From assembly GCA_024403415.1 (NCBI GenBank), contig JAKSRY010000017.1, positions 1 to 44,682 on the forward strand: 44,682 nucleotides of DNA, written 5' to 3'. Positions within the stretch are counted from its first letter, which is position 1; each line of letters opens with the position of its first letter. This document shows, one piece after another, positions 14,004 to 23,687 of this stretch. A program made the translations under genes and the position numbers. This stretch comes from Lachnospiraceae bacterium. Lineage in GTDB: Bacteria; Bacillota; Clostridia; Lachnospirales; Lachnospiraceae. The notes below the pieces were generated by a model. That model was not told where the DNA came from. It searched no databases and saw only the letters and a list, made by a program, of their open reading frames with translations.

Positions 14004-16705
14004 AACCAGCACCTGCAAACCTTTGTATATTTACAATACGTACAAAACTCCCTGTTGTTTTCTTTACTGTACATTGATGCCTCTGTCGCAAAAGAAAGAG
14101 CCTTTTCTTTCTGTCCCTGCTGCGGCAGGCCTACAAGAATTGTCAAAATATCTGTAATTCCCTGTGGAAGCTTAAAGTCAGTTGCTTTAACATCTTCCGT
14201 CACATCAATTTCTCCTATTTCTTCATCATAAGGGAATACATATTTAACATTTCTTATATTTACGTCATTTATTTTGGCATTAAACTGTTTTTCCAATGCA
14301 GATTTATTTTTCACAGCCCAGTCCAGCATAGCTATCGGATAAACATAGTGCTGAATCTGAACACCTGCATCTATCTCTGCCTTCTTATGACTGCTGGTAC
14401 CGGTCTTATAATCAATAATATCCAGCTGGAGTACACCATTTTCATCCACCTGTCCGTCCAGTCTGTCAACAGAACCGCGGAAAGACAGTTCAAAATTGGA
14501 ATCTTTATATATTACATCTGCAAAATCAACTTCACATCCTATAATCTGTTTATCCGAATCGTTCAGCTCGTTCAGCAAAGCTCTGATATATCTGAGAATC
14601 ACTGCCTTCGCTTCCTCTTTTTCTTCTTCAAAGATAACCTGTGAAGGAACAGGATTTTCTTTCACAGCATTTCGTATCTCCCCGTCAAAACATTTGTTAA
14701 AGACAGCTTCATCAAAATCATGGTTTTTATTTGTAATTATTGCCTCATTCACGTAGTTTTCCAGTGTATGATGAAAAACATTTCCTTTCTTGTGTGCCGG
14801 CAGCCATCGGTCCGCAACTCTGTCGATATGTTCAACAGAAGGCACATGTAAAATATGTGCATAATAGTATTCCAGCGGACATTTCAGCATTTCCTGCAGG
14901 CTGCTTGCACTAAAGCTCCAAGGACACTGAACTTCGCGCTTAGTATATATTTCTTCCAAAGACACATCCTTGTTAATTGCGTTAATACTCGTCACATCGA
15001 TGGTTCTTGCGCTGGTATCAGTTAGGTACTTGGCAGCTTTAACCTCTTTTTCCGTCATTTCGGACTCTTCCAGTTTGTCCAGATATAATAATGATGGAGA
15101 ACAGGTTAGCAGCGATACTGTATCATAATAGCTGTAACTGTATATTATTTCCCTGGAAGCATTGGTTTTAAGTGTTCTCTCAAATGCTTCTCTCTTACGT
15201 TTATTTGCTTCCATCTGCAAATTCACTTTTGCACCCGTGCACTTAACAAGTTCGTCATCGCAAAGAACAGGCGATTCAACCAGCGTACCTGCAATGTTTT
15301 CATTAGAGAGTCCAAGCACATACAGATACTCTCTGTCTATCATTATTTCTTTTCCAAAGGGAAGTAATGATACTGCACCCGGATATTCAGGCGTTTTGCA
15401 TCTCAGATTTTTAAGATAGTCCAGTATTATATCTAATGATTCCTCAAAGTTTTTACTATCCAGTAAAGAAAGTGTTTTGATTTCATCCTGCAAATCTTCC
15501 TTCAGATACATCCTAAACAGGTTCTGGTTATCGGTATAAAGATTTACAAGTTTTACCAACTCAGAAAAAATCTGACCACATGACTTTTCAGGATCAAAAC
15601 ATGTAATAACCGCATTAATAAAGTCTGCAAAATCGTCGTCCTCTGATTTTTTCTGATACCTGTCGATAAAATCCGCGTATCTTTCTCTCCTAAAGCCTAC
15701 TCTTTCATCAATAAACCTTCTGTATTTCTTACGCTTTTCTTTCAGAATGAAATCTGTATTATCAATTACCGCTTCCAACAGTCTTGCATCAAAATCTGCT
15801 TTTGCAAATTCGATAAGACTTATCATAAGCTGAATATAAAGCGTGCTATTAGCCGAAAATCCTTTCGGGAAGGTATATGTAATACCTGCTTCATCCAAAA
15901 CCGCCATAAGACATCTTTCATATTCCGGAGAAGGATATATGATTGCAACCTGTCCTAATTTATAACCCTTTTCAACAATCTGCCGTTTAACGGAATCCAC
16001 CTCATTAAACACACCGTAAGCCTTCATGAACGACGCTGTTGAAGCAGTTTTATTATTACTTAAAAATATATCTGTCTTCATGACTTCCGGATTTTTTCCA
16101 AGTTTAGTCAAAAGTGCTTCCAGAAACTGTTTTTCAAGAAAACTCATCCTTCCATAATACATATTTACAAAGTCGGCATGAGTATATAACGGCAGAAGGA
16201 TGTCAAGATTATTAATATTATTCAAAATCTTAAGGCACTCGCCATACAGCATCACTTCATCAAGCTCATTATTATCGGTAAGTGCCTTTTCATAATCGGA
16301 AAGCATTCTTCTAAGCTCGGATATTCTTATATCCTCTGAATTAAAAAAATATTCGGAAGGAGCATTCATTCTTATTTCATTCAACACCCTTAATATTTCC
16401 GTAACAGATCCCAAATCCTTGGATTTTTCAGAAAAAAGCCTGTAGCTTACTTTCTTTAAGGCCATAAGCATCCTTACCTGAGCTACGCCGGGTTTTACCA
16501 CGTACCATCTTTTTCCGGGAGAATACATGGCACCATATGCAAAAAACAACTCTTTAGCTATTTGCAAAAGAGATACGACATCAAAATTATAAAAAACAGC
16601 CGCTTCATTCTTTACCGTATTACGAAGATACTTATTCGTTTCGGCAACATTATTGGTTATTATTATTTTCTTTGAATCACAGTTTAATAAGGAGTCCATT
16701 TTCAC
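14000..16705 (-). CDS. addB: AddB-like PD-(D/E)XK nuclease subunit
   Basis: A 901-residue partner of the helicase that follows it with an ATGA overlap. The C-terminal nuclease has FRGSVDRLDG, LDIIDYKTG and a Q-h-x-x-Y motif (VQIQHYVYP). Four cysteines for an Fe-S staple are visible: one in SLQEMLKCPLEYYYA and three in the last residues FCTYCKYTKVCRC. The N-terminal helicase-like half has no GxxGxGKT Walker A motif (the start reads CDSKKIIITNNVAETNK), so it should not hydrolyse ATP, unlike Bacillus AddB. The ATG at 16705 follows GAAAGGATAG. A TATAAT at 16734-16739 probably drives the pair. Confidence 0.8.
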   Translation of the reverse strand: MKMDSLLNCDSKKIIITNNVAETNKYLRNTVKNEAAVFYNFDVVSLLQIAKELFFAYGAMYSPGKRWYVVKPGVAQVRMLMALKKVSYRLFSEKSKDLGSVTEILRVLNEIRMNAPSEYFFNSEDIRISELRRMLSDYEKALTDNNELDEVMLYGECLKILNNINNLDILLPLYTHADFVNMYYGRMSFLEKQFLEALLTKLGKNPEVMKTDIFLSNNKTASTASFMKAYGVFNEVDSVKRQIVEKGYKLGQVAIIYPSPEYERCLMAVLDEAGITYTFPKGFSANSTLYIQLMISLIEFAKADFDARLLEAVIDNTDFILKEKRKKYRRFIDERVGFRRERYADFIDRYQKKSEDDDFADFINAVITCFDPEKSCGQIFSELVKLVNLYTDNQNLFRMYLKEDLQDEIKTLSLLDSKNFEESLDIILDYLKNLRCKTPEYPGAVSLLPFGKEIMIDREYLYVLGLSNENIAGTLVESPVLCDDELVKCTGAKVNLQMEANKRKREAFERTLKTNASREIIYSYSYYDTVSLLTCSPSLLYLDKLEESEMTEKEVKAAKYLTDTSARTIDVTSINAINKDVSLEEIYTKREVQCPWSFSASSLQEMLKCPLEYYYAHILHVPSVEHIDRVADRWLPAHKKGNVFHHTLENYVNEAIITNKNHDFDEAVFNKCFDGEIRNAVKENPVPSQVIFEEEKEEAKAVILRYIRALLNELNDSDKQIIGCEVDFADVIYKDSNFELSFRGSVDRLDGQVDENGVLQLDIIDYKTGTSSHKKAEIDAGVQIQHYVYPIAMLDWAVKNKSALEKQFNAKINDVNIRNVKYVFPYDEEIGEIDVTEDVKATDFKLPQGITDILTILVGLPQQGQKEKALSFATEASMYSKENNREFCTYCKYTKVCRCWL

Positions 16706-16733
16706 TATCCTTTCTCAACCAAACAACACACCT

Positions 16734-16739
16734 ATTATA
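16734..16739 (-). promoter_or_regulatory. -10 box for addBA
   Basis: TATAAT on the minus strand, 29 nt before the addB ATG. The -35 region (TTTTTG, 16-nt spacing) is poor and overlaps the preceding terminator's T-run. Confidence 0.4.
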
Positions 16740-16756
16740 CTATATTTCTTTACAAC

Positions 16757-16784
16757 AAAAAGGCTGACTTTCATCAGCCTTTTT
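16757..16784 (-). terminator. Rho-independent terminator after the AAA+ gene
   Basis: AAAAAGGCTGA / TCAGCCTTTTT is an 11-bp stem with a 6-nt loop. It is symmetrical and can act on both strands. It separates the AAA+ operon from addBA. Confidence 0.88.
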
Positions 16785-16814
16785 GCCTTTTCAATTCACT
16801 TCTCTTCATTTCTG

Positions 16815-18809
16815 TTATATTGCAAATCCGAACTTTTCAACCGTCATACCGTTTTGCTGTTCACTTGCATCAGTCATTGTGGCAATTGCCCTTTTGATAT
16901 CTTCTATTTTCAGTTCTTTCATTTCCCTGATACTTGGCTCACGCTTGTTTTGGGCAAGCCTCTTAGCGGCCTCTACAACAGAATTTTCCAAAAGGCTTCT
17001 GGCCTCACGACCATTTCCAAAGTCACTGCACCTGTAACGCTTTTCAAAGAATTCTTTAATAATCACATCCGCCCGACTGCTAACACGGTATTCAGCCTGT
17101 TTTGCATGTTGGCGGAATATTTTTACCATTTCATTGGGTGTATATGAATCAAAATAAATTGTTGAGTTAATACGAGAACGAATACCCGGATTTGCATTCA
17201 GGAAATCCTTCATACGATTATCTTTTTGCGACACGCGTTTTCCTCCGTATCCTGCAAAGATAACCAGACGGTCCATTCCATGCTTTTCAAGTTCGATTAT
17301 CAGCTGTGCAATTGCTTCCTGACTGAATGAATCTGAACTTCCATCTTCTCCTGCCGCAATTGCATATGCCTCATCAATCAAAATGATGTCATACTGGTCA
17401 AAAAGTGCCTTTACCTTTGGTGCCGAATGCCCCACATACATTCCTTTCAGTTCTGCTCCGTTAACCGATATAAAGTTGGTCCCATTTAGCAGTTTTTGAT
17501 CTGACATCATATTTCCAAGTATCTCGGCAACAGTAGTCTTTGCAGTCCCCGGTGCACCAAGCATGAGATGTACATTGTGATAATCATTCCCGGATAAACC
17601 AAGCTTTTTCCTCTTTTTTTGGTATTTCATCACCTGAACAATTCCCTGAATCTGCTCCTTGACGCTTTCCATTCCAATAAGTCCGTCCAGCCTCAGGGCA
17701 GTCTTTTTTTCGGCTTTCTTTCTGTAGCTGCCTATCATCTTAAATTTTTCAAAGATATCAAAATCCTTTTCTTCAAGGCATTTTGGTTCGGGTTCATGCT
17801 TTATGACGAACTTAACAACCTTTTCCAAAAAAGCAGCTTTATCAGAGCTAATGGATGATGTAAGCAGCTCATTTATCCTTTTCTTATCAAACCCTTTCCT
17901 GAGTGTATATCCATATTTTTCCACCCAGTCTTCCAATATTCCAAAATAGTAATCGTTTTCTGTCTTTTCACTGAGAATAGCATCAACGCAACCTGCACAG
18001 TATTCAAGAATAATATTGGAAATTCCCTGGTGCATTGCATCAAGAGTATCTGTATCATCATCCTCAGAAACAATTCTAAAGAAGTTGGTATTATCCTTTT
18101 TACCCGAAGAGTAAGCAACAAAATACACATGCCTGTTTTTGCTGTATCTTTGAAAAGCTCTGACAAACTGCTCCTCATTCACCCCGAAAGGTGTCGCAAA
18201 CTGTCCTATGTCACAGGTAATACATATCCCCTCACGTCTTGTGTAATGCCAGAATGGCAAATTATTTTTGGTTTTATCCATTCCACCCATGGACATGTTT
18301 CCCATAAATAAAGAATTTATATTATTGCCTCCACCCAAAAGAAGCTGGTTCATGGTTATTACCGGTATTCTCCAGGGAGATTCTATCCAGATGCTATCGC
18401 TCTCCCAGTCTTCCTGTCCGTAATCGTTTAGGGAATCGTAGTCGTCAGCCCACAATACTTCCGCATCTTCATCATAATCATCAAATACAAGTTCAAAACT
18501 GTCTTCCATCTCACCGTCTTCATAATCATCGGGAGGCAACCCTTCCCTTTGATTATAAACAGATGCGATATACGATACTGCCATCAGACCGGTTTCCTCA
18601 TTTGAGCAGTTAATAACCGTAAATCTTGATGGCTTTTCCTTCAGGTAATCTCGTGTGTTACCAAAATGTGAGGCTCCGTTTTTGATATCTTCTTCCAATT
18701 CTTCTATTGTCAAATTCTCAGGTATCTGAAGATAAGTTACTTCCTGCCCTTTTCCATCGTTCAGGTATCCGGTATGTATATCAGGCTTAATTAAATTAAA
18801 TCTGCTCAT
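16815..18809 (-). CDS. CbbX/SpoVK/EccA-like AAA+ ATPase with a large novel N-terminus
   Basis: About 664 residues. The last ~270 are a CbbX-type AAA+ module: GLIGMESVKEQIQGIV lead-in, Walker A LMLGAPGTAKTTVAEIL, pore-loop region GAELKGMYVGHSAPKVK, Walker B DIILIDEAYAI, and GIRSRINSTIYFDSY with the arginine finger. CbbX, SpoVK and EccA relatives are remodellers of partner complexes. The first ~370 residues match no domain I know and include a very acidic tract (DDYEDGEMEDS and beyond). The start is set at the ATG at 18809, overlapping the upstream gene's stop; a GTG at 18821 is possible. It forms an operon with the cysteine-motif gene and faces a divergent WYL regulator. Confidence 0.82.
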   Translation of the reverse strand: MSRFNLIKPDIHTGYLNDGKGQEVTYLQIPENLTIEELEEDIKNGASHFGNTRDYLKEKPSRFTVINCSNEETGLMAVSYIASVYNQREGLPPDDYEDGEMEDSFELVFDDYDEDAEVLWADDYDSLNDYGQEDWESDSIWIESPWRIPVITMNQLLLGGGNNINSLFMGNMSMGGMDKTKNNLPFWHYTRREGICITCDIGQFATPFGVNEEQFVRAFQRYSKNRHVYFVAYSSGKKDNTNFFRIVSEDDDTDTLDAMHQGISNIILEYCAGCVDAILSEKTENDYYFGILEDWVEKYGYTLRKGFDKKRINELLTSSISSDKAAFLEKVVKFVIKHEPEPKCLEEKDFDIFEKFKMIGSYRKKAEKKTALRLDGLIGMESVKEQIQGIVQVMKYQKKRKKLGLSGNDYHNVHLMLGAPGTAKTTVAEILGNMMSDQKLLNGTNFISVNGAELKGMYVGHSAPKVKALFDQYDIILIDEAYAIAAGEDGSSDSFSQEAIAQLIIELEKHGMDRLVIFAGYGGKRVSQKDNRMKDFLNANPGIRSRINSTIYFDSYTPNEMVKIFRQHAKQAEYRVSSRADVIIKEFFEKRYRCSDFGNGREARSLLENSVVEAAKRLAQNKREPSIREMKELKIEDIKRAIATMTDASEQQNGMTVEKFGFAI

Positions 18810-19560
18810 TATGACTCTCACTTTCTTTTTTAACTAATATCAGTCTATGTAAAGCTGAACTGTCAAAACAGGTGGGGTATTCTTTTGCTATTATTTCAGA
18901 CAAATCGGTCTTTATTTTTCCCTTTTCATCTCTTAATTCCTTATATTCCCATTCTGAATTTTTACCGGCCTCCTGAATTGTCCATCCGACACTTAATAAC
19001 TCAGAATCCTCATTCTTTTCATAGTCCCTGCCTTCACTGTCTTCATCTTCAAAGATAGCCTTGGGAGTAACGTAATCAAGGATTATTTTTTCCGGCAATT
19101 CATCCGGCACTTTGGAATTCAGATAGTTATAACTTCTTATATATCTTTGAATACATAGGCCACTGCAAAAGCAGTTCTCTTCACAATCATCATCCGTATA
19201 TGTTTTCATCTTCCAGTAATTCATCTTGGGAAACCCTCCGCAACAGTCACATCGAAGCAGATCTCCCTGCACCGAAGAACAAAGGTCAAAGTCCTCTACC
19301 TTTTCAAATTCATAGTTCATCGGCTCATATTTTTCCGGGGTATTACACAAAAGTCCGTTGGATAAAAAACTTGATGTTCTGTTAGCCACTATCTTTTTCA
19401 CAGGAATATCACCAACAAAATGTGAAATCTGTGTGCTGATTAAAAGTGATCCTCCCGCAAGAGCCACGCTCTCATCCATTACAAGTTCCGTCAGCAGTTC
19501 ATCAAAGCTAAGGCTTTCTTCCTGACCTTCTATTTTTGTAAGATTCCAATAATTGCTCAT
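18796..19560 (-). CDS. Unknown protein with a cysteine cluster, AAA+ partner
   Basis: About 254 residues, no recognised family. The central part has LRCDCCGGFPKMNYW and CEENCFCSGLCIQRY, seven closely spaced cysteines that suggest a treble-clef/MYND-like zinc site. The C-terminus is acidic then basic. The N-terminus starts MSNYWNLTKIEGQEESL. The ATG at 19560 is preferred over that at 19566 because GGAGG ends exactly 6 nt before it. Its end overlaps the start of the AAA+ gene, so the two are translationally coupled and probably act together, perhaps as adaptor and remodeller. The partner relation is inferred from coupling only. Confidence 0.6.
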   Translation of the reverse strand: MSNYWNLTKIEGQEESLSFDELLTELVMDESVALAGGSLLISTQISHFVGDIPVKKIVANRTSSFLSNGLLCNTPEKYEPMNYEFEKVEDFDLCSSVQGDLLRCDCCGGFPKMNYWKMKTYTDDDCEENCFCSGLCIQRYIRSYNYLNSKVPDELPEKIILDYVTPKAIFEDEDSEGRDYEKNEDSELLSVGWTIQEAGKNSEWEYKELRDEKGKIKTDLSEIIAKEYPTCFDSSALHRLILVKKESESHNEQI

Positions 19561-19706
19561 CGCCATCCTCCTTATTCAATGCTTTACTTATCTTTGTCTG
19601 TATGATAATTTAAGCATTTCCTTGCGGTGAAAACTGGTCAATTTTGTCATATTATGATATTTTTAAAATATGAAATCCACGTTTGAAAGGAAACCGGCCG
19701 GACAGA

Positions 19707-21113
19707 ATGATAAACACAAATATAAGCGAAAAGATAATTGATAATAAGGTTTCATATTCCCTTCATGAAAAGGAATTTAAGGAAATAAAGAAAATATATG
19801 AACTGATACTTTTGTATTATGTCTTAAAAACCAACACAGATTATAATAATGCTCTGTCTTCCAATCAGATTACATCCTTATTAAATAACCTGTTAGCTGA
19901 CAGCTCACTTATGAACGATAACGATGAGTACACGCCTTTTAGCGAAAGAACAATAAACAGAAAGCTGACACAGCTTGTTAATCTGTCAGCCAATCCTTCT
20001 ATGTCAGAAGATTGTTCTTCCGATTTACTCAGCAGCATTATTATGGGTGGGGTCGTAAAAACCAAAAATGCAAATGGTGTTGATAAAAAAGGATACGCCC
20101 TTCGTAATGACAAAGCAAAAAGACAGAAAAGATACTATTTTGAACCTGTTCTGACTTCCGGCGATATGAACATGATCATCGGTTCAATCCTTTCCAACAG
20201 ATATTTGTCGCAACCCGAACAGGACTATCTTGTAAAACGCCTGCAGATTCTTCATGAGTGTAACGATTATGACTCTGCATATTTTTATAATGAAGAGGGC
20301 ACTAAAGGGGTAGATTCAATTTCAAATCTTCCCCCACTCCCGATGCGTCCTGAAAATCACACTAACCAACCGGTTCCCCCGCTTCCTGTTGATTCTGTTC
20401 AGCTGTTAGCTCATATTCAGACATTAAATGATGCCATAAAAAAAAGAAATCAAATTGAAATCACATATGGAATATATGATGCGGATAATCAAAAGAATAG
20501 AAATCGCATAACTTTCACGGAAAGAGCAACCTCCATCCTTAATCCTTACGCACTCATGTGGAATAATGGTGGATACTATCTGATTGCCGCCAATATAAAG
20601 CATTCAAATCCTACCAACTACAGAGTTGACAGGATTATTTCTGTCAAAATACACTCTGAAAAAAATGAAGCAGGAGCAATTGTTTATCCCACATGGAAAG
20701 AAGTTCCGACCACATTAAAAGATTTCTTCACCTTAAAGGGTAAAAAAACTCTCATTTTTGACTCTATCGCATATGCCAACAGGTATCCCAATATGCGTAT
20801 AAGCCAGACACAAAACCTTATTGATTTAAAGATAGAATGTACATCCTGGAGTCTTCAGATTCTGGTAGATGCTTTTGGTACAAATATAAAGATAGAACCA
20901 TCTCCTATGGAACATAGCGAAGATGAACTTGATTATAATGGAAAACCGCAGCAATTTTACGTTGCTACGGTTCGTAAGGTTCAATATGACAATGCCCGGG
21001 ATTTCTGCCTGGCGCACCCTCAGTATTTAACTGCGCTTGCCCCGGTGGAACTGGTGAAGGATGTTAAAAATATATTATCTGAATCGGTTAAAAAGCTTGA
21101 ACGGGTAAAATAA
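19707..21113 (+). CDS. WYL-domain transcriptional regulator
   Basis: About 468 residues. The N-terminal ~150 residues have a helical segment with LHEKEFKEIKKIYELILLYY and SERTINRKLTQLV, consistent with a winged-HTH DNA-binding part. The middle carries ILNPYALMWNNGGYYLIAA and NYRVDRIISVKI, the WYL (Sm-like) ligand-sensing domain, followed by a WYL C-terminal extension. WYL proteins often bind nucleotides or nucleic acids and control defence or DNA-repair operons. It is divergent from the AAA+/cysteine operon with a 146-bp gap and is a good candidate for its regulator. The ATG at 19707 is chosen over the TTG at 19683; AAAGGA lies 15 nt upstream, which is long. Confidence 0.78.
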   Translation: MINTNISEKIIDNKVSYSLHEKEFKEIKKIYELILLYYVLKTNTDYNNALSSNQITSLLNNLLADSSLMNDNDEYTPFSERTINRKLTQLVNLSANPSMSEDCSSDLLSSIIMGGVVKTKNANGVDKKGYALRNDKAKRQKRYYFEPVLTSGDMNMIIGSILSNRYLSQPEQDYLVKRLQILHECNDYDSAYFYNEEGTKGVDSISNLPPLPMRPENHTNQPVPPLPVDSVQLLAHIQTLNDAIKKRNQIEITYGIYDADNQKNRNRITFTERATSILNPYALMWNNGGYYLIAANIKHSNPTNYRVDRIISVKIHSEKNEAGAIVYPTWKEVPTTLKDFFTLKGKKTLIFDSIAYANRYPNMRISQTQNLIDLKIECTSWSLQILVDAFGTNIKIEPSPMEHSEDELDYNGKPQQFYVATVRKVQYDNARDFCLAHPQYLTALAPVELVKDVKNILSESVKKLERVK

Positions 21114-21121
21114 TATCTTTA

Positions 21122-21796
21122 TTAAACATCCACAGCATCACCGAGTTTACCCAACAGCCTTAACTTAGCTATGAAGTTATTAATCTTTTCATTCATCGCA
21201 TAATTTAAAATTTCACGATAGCATCCAATAATACCGGCTATTTTTACTTCCCAGTTCAGTTCTGCTTCATCTGCGTTGATCTCAAATGACAGCAGATTAT
21301 TAACATTGTTTATACATTTCTTACCGCTATTATCAACATACCCAATATAATATCCGTATTTATTCTGAAGCTGCACCAGTATCGGCCAGTCCGGTAATGA
21401 CTCTTTTTGTTCTTCAAGAAGGTAAATGTCTCCACCATTACAAAGATCCGTAACTGTCTTGAAATGAACCAAATCTTTTCTCGAAAAATATATTTCAACA
21501 CCATTAACCATTTTCAGATAGTACGCGGAACAAACCAGAAACAACCCTGACATATATTCTGAAATCTTCTCGACAAAATGCTCCCTTTCACATGTCAAAA
21601 GCTGTTCCAGCAATTTGAAATTACCTTCAGGCCCTCTGTATCCTATTATTTTAAGTCCGATAACCGGAACCTTCTCATCCCTTTTTTGAAAAATGAGTTC
21701 TACATAATCACCCGGCTGTTTGTCCTCATTATCTTTTGAGATAATAAGTATCCCACCCGGAGTCTCATCGATTCGCTTATATTCTTTCTTTTCCAT
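21122..21796 (-). CDS. Unknown 224-residue protein
   Basis: Starts MEKKEYKRIDETPGGILII. Rich in beta-prone segments (PGDYVELIFQKRDEKVPVIG) then an alpha/beta C-terminal half. No signal peptide or membrane helix, and no family recognised. The ATG at 21796 follows AGGAAG; a GTG at 21805 in the same frame is an alternative. It converges on the WYL gene (8-bp gap) and diverges from the Lon-like ATPase, so it is interleaved with the two-ATPase cluster and may belong to it. Confidence 0.55.
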   Translation of the reverse strand: MEKKEYKRIDETPGGILIISKDNEDKQPGDYVELIFQKRDEKVPVIGLKIIGYRGPEGNFKLLEQLLTCEREHFVEKISEYMSGLFLVCSAYYLKMVNGVEIYFSRKDLVHFKTVTDLCNGGDIYLLEEQKESLPDWPILVQLQNKYGYYIGYVDNSGKKCINNVNNLLSFEINADEAELNWEVKIAGIIGCYREILNYAMNEKINNFIAKLRLLGKLGDAVDV

Positions 21797-22034
21797 AACA
21801 TCCACTTCCTATTCTTCCTCGCCGGGTCCTACATATAATATACCAAGCAATGGTCCCTGATGACATGTACAGAATACAGCCTCCGCACGATTAAAACATG
21901 TCAAAAATGTCGGTTTTTAAATATTATTATCTTTGTTCATTACTGCTCTGCAGCCAAGCTTGCTCTTTATTACAGACGAAACCACACATATTGTGCTATA
22001 CTATACCATATTATTAAGAATACGAGGAAAAAAT

Positions 22035-23522
22035 ATGCCTGTTTTTGATTTTAACCAAATGAAAAAAGAAGAAGTTAAAGCAGAGAAGACCTATGAGCTC
22101 ATCTATTCTAATGAAAGATTTTCAGATGCCAGCCATCCGATTCTCATATTGGAGGACAAAGATAACAAGCTTGTGCATCATTCATCCGGTATGTTTGAAG
22201 CTCCTACGAAAGGCACTGCTTTTATATATGAAAGAGATGGCGAGAAGTCGTCACATAATATCACTTTAATAGATGCCCGTTTTGAAAATCTGATCAAATG
22301 GCTTGGTGATAATCATATTATGGTTCGTCTGAGTGGTAAAAATACCGACAATGGCTATGCAGTATATAAGATTTTTGAACTTGGCGTTGCTGTCAGAGGC
22401 TCAAAGCTTGCAGGTGAAAACGGCTTCCTACAGTTTATGATTGAAAGACTCTTCCAGAGTGAAGCTCCTTCAAAAGAGGTTGTTGACATAGACGATATGG
22501 AAGATTCTGACGATATGAAGCTTACAAGCATTCAGTCAATCACAGACTATATCACCTGTGCCGGAAGTACACTTCCGGACAATATCAGACTGTGGGCAAG
22601 AAGAAACCTTGCTGTAGCAAAATCTCAGGAAGTAACTCCTGAAGAAAGGCGCCATGCTCAGCGTGCTCTTTCAATAATGCTTAATATCCAGTGGAAAAAT
22701 ACTGAATTCCAGCCTATAGACCCTGTTGAGGCTCGTCGTATTCTTGACGAAGAGCTTTATGGACTTGATCAGGTTAAGCAAAGAATCATCGAAACCATCA
22801 TCCAGATTAATCGTACTCATACGCTTCCTGCTTACGGCATCTTGCTTATTGGTCCTGCCGGCACCGGTAAATCACAAATTGCTTACGCAGTTGCGAAGAT
22901 ATTGAAGATGTCATGGACTACTCTTGAAATGAGTTCCATCAATGATTCTGAACAGCTTACCGGAAGTTCACGTATTTATGCAAATGCCAAGCCCGGACTT
23001 ATAATGGAAGCATTCGCTAATGCCGAAAGTTCAAATCTGTTATTCATTATCAACGAGCTTGATAAGGCATGCTCCGGAAAAGGAAACGGCAATCCTGCGG
23101 ACGTATTGTTAACATTACTTGATAACCTTGGTTTCACAGATAACTATATTGAATGCAACATCCCGACAACCGGTGTTTATCCGATTGCTACTGCAAATGA
23201 TAAGAATGCCATAAGCGCACCGTTAATGTCGCGTTTTGCTGTAATTGAACTTCCTGATTATACCCTGGAAGAAAAGAGAGTTATATTTACCAATTTCGCC
23301 ATGCCAAAGGTATTAAAAAGAATTGGCCTTAAAAAGGAAGAAATCACTATTACCGACGAAGCTCTTGATACAATCATGGAAATCTTTAAGTCAACCTCCG
23401 GTATTCGTGATATCGAACAGGCAGCTGAACACATTGCCGCAAATGCACTCTATCAGATTGAAGCCGAGAAGAAGGCAAGTGTAACATTTGATTCTGAAAT
23501 GATAAAAAAATTATTAGCATAA
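22035..23522 (+). CDS. Lon-like AAA+ ATPase without a protease domain
   Basis: About 495 residues. The N-terminal ~245 residues (MPVFDFNQMKKEEVKAEK onward) are unrecognised. The C-terminal half begins ELYGLDQVKQRIIETI, Walker A LLIGPAGTGKSQIAYAVAKI, Walker B LLFIINELDKA, sensor 1 IATANDKNA, arginine-finger region APLMSRFAVIEL and sensor 2 TSGIRDIEQAAEHIAANAL. That order is that of Lon/MoxR-like AAA+ modules, but there is no Lon Ser-Lys protease domain. In Walker B the usual DE reads NE (INELDK), which may weaken hydrolysis. The ATG at 22035 follows GAGGAAAA; upstream in-frame ATGs lie in non-coding-looking sequence. Confidence 0.75.
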   Translation: MPVFDFNQMKKEEVKAEKTYELIYSNERFSDASHPILILEDKDNKLVHHSSGMFEAPTKGTAFIYERDGEKSSHNITLIDARFENLIKWLGDNHIMVRLSGKNTDNGYAVYKIFELGVAVRGSKLAGENGFLQFMIERLFQSEAPSKEVVDIDDMEDSDDMKLTSIQSITDYITCAGSTLPDNIRLWARRNLAVAKSQEVTPEERRHAQRALSIMLNIQWKNTEFQPIDPVEARRILDEELYGLDQVKQRIIETIIQINRTHTLPAYGILLIGPAGTGKSQIAYAVAKILKMSWTTLEMSSINDSEQLTGSSRIYANAKPGLIMEAFANAESSNLLFIINELDKACSGKGNGNPADVLLTLLDNLGFTDNYIECNIPTTGVYPIATANDKNAISAPLMSRFAVIELPDYTLEEKRVIFTNFAMPKVLKRIGLKKEEITITDEALDTIMEIFKSTSGIRDIEQAAEHIAANALYQIEAEKKASVTFDSEMIKKLLA

Positions 23523-23535
23523 TATGATAGCAAGT

Positions 23536-23619
23536 CATCTATGATTTGCGGTCGCCAAATGCCTTTGCGCTGCGCTTCATGCCAGCATGGTGCATCGCCT
23601 CTGTCACTTGGTTCGTCGC
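23536..23619. repeat. Terminator-adjacent dispersed repeat, copy 1 (divergent)
   Basis: Shares CATCTATGATT-GCGGTCG-CAAAT and the CGTCGC end with copies at 28830 and 37272. The middle differs (GCCTTTGCGCTGCGCTTC). It sits immediately beside the terminator at 23629. Confidence 0.55.
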
Positions 23620-23628
23620 AATTAATAT

Positions 23629-23686
23629 AAAAAAAGACGTTTTAGCCTCGGTGTCCAAAATAGCACCTGACTAAAACGTCTTTTTT
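23629..23686. terminator. Bidirectional terminator between convergent genes
   Basis: AAAAAAGACGTTTTAG / CTAAAACGTCTTTTTT is a 16-bp stem with a 26-nt loop. It serves the plus-strand ATPase gene and the minus-strand argG, which converge here. Confidence 0.85.
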
Positions 23687-23687
23687 A

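Noticed and set aside
19644-19672. Sigma-A promoter for the WYL gene (TTGTCA … AATATG)
   Set aside because: The -35 is acceptable but the -10 is too far from consensus to report as a feature.
21933-22034. N-terminal extension of the Lon-like ATPase to an upstream in-frame start
   Set aside because: The extra residues look like non-coding translation, and the ATG at 22035 has a good ribosome binding site.
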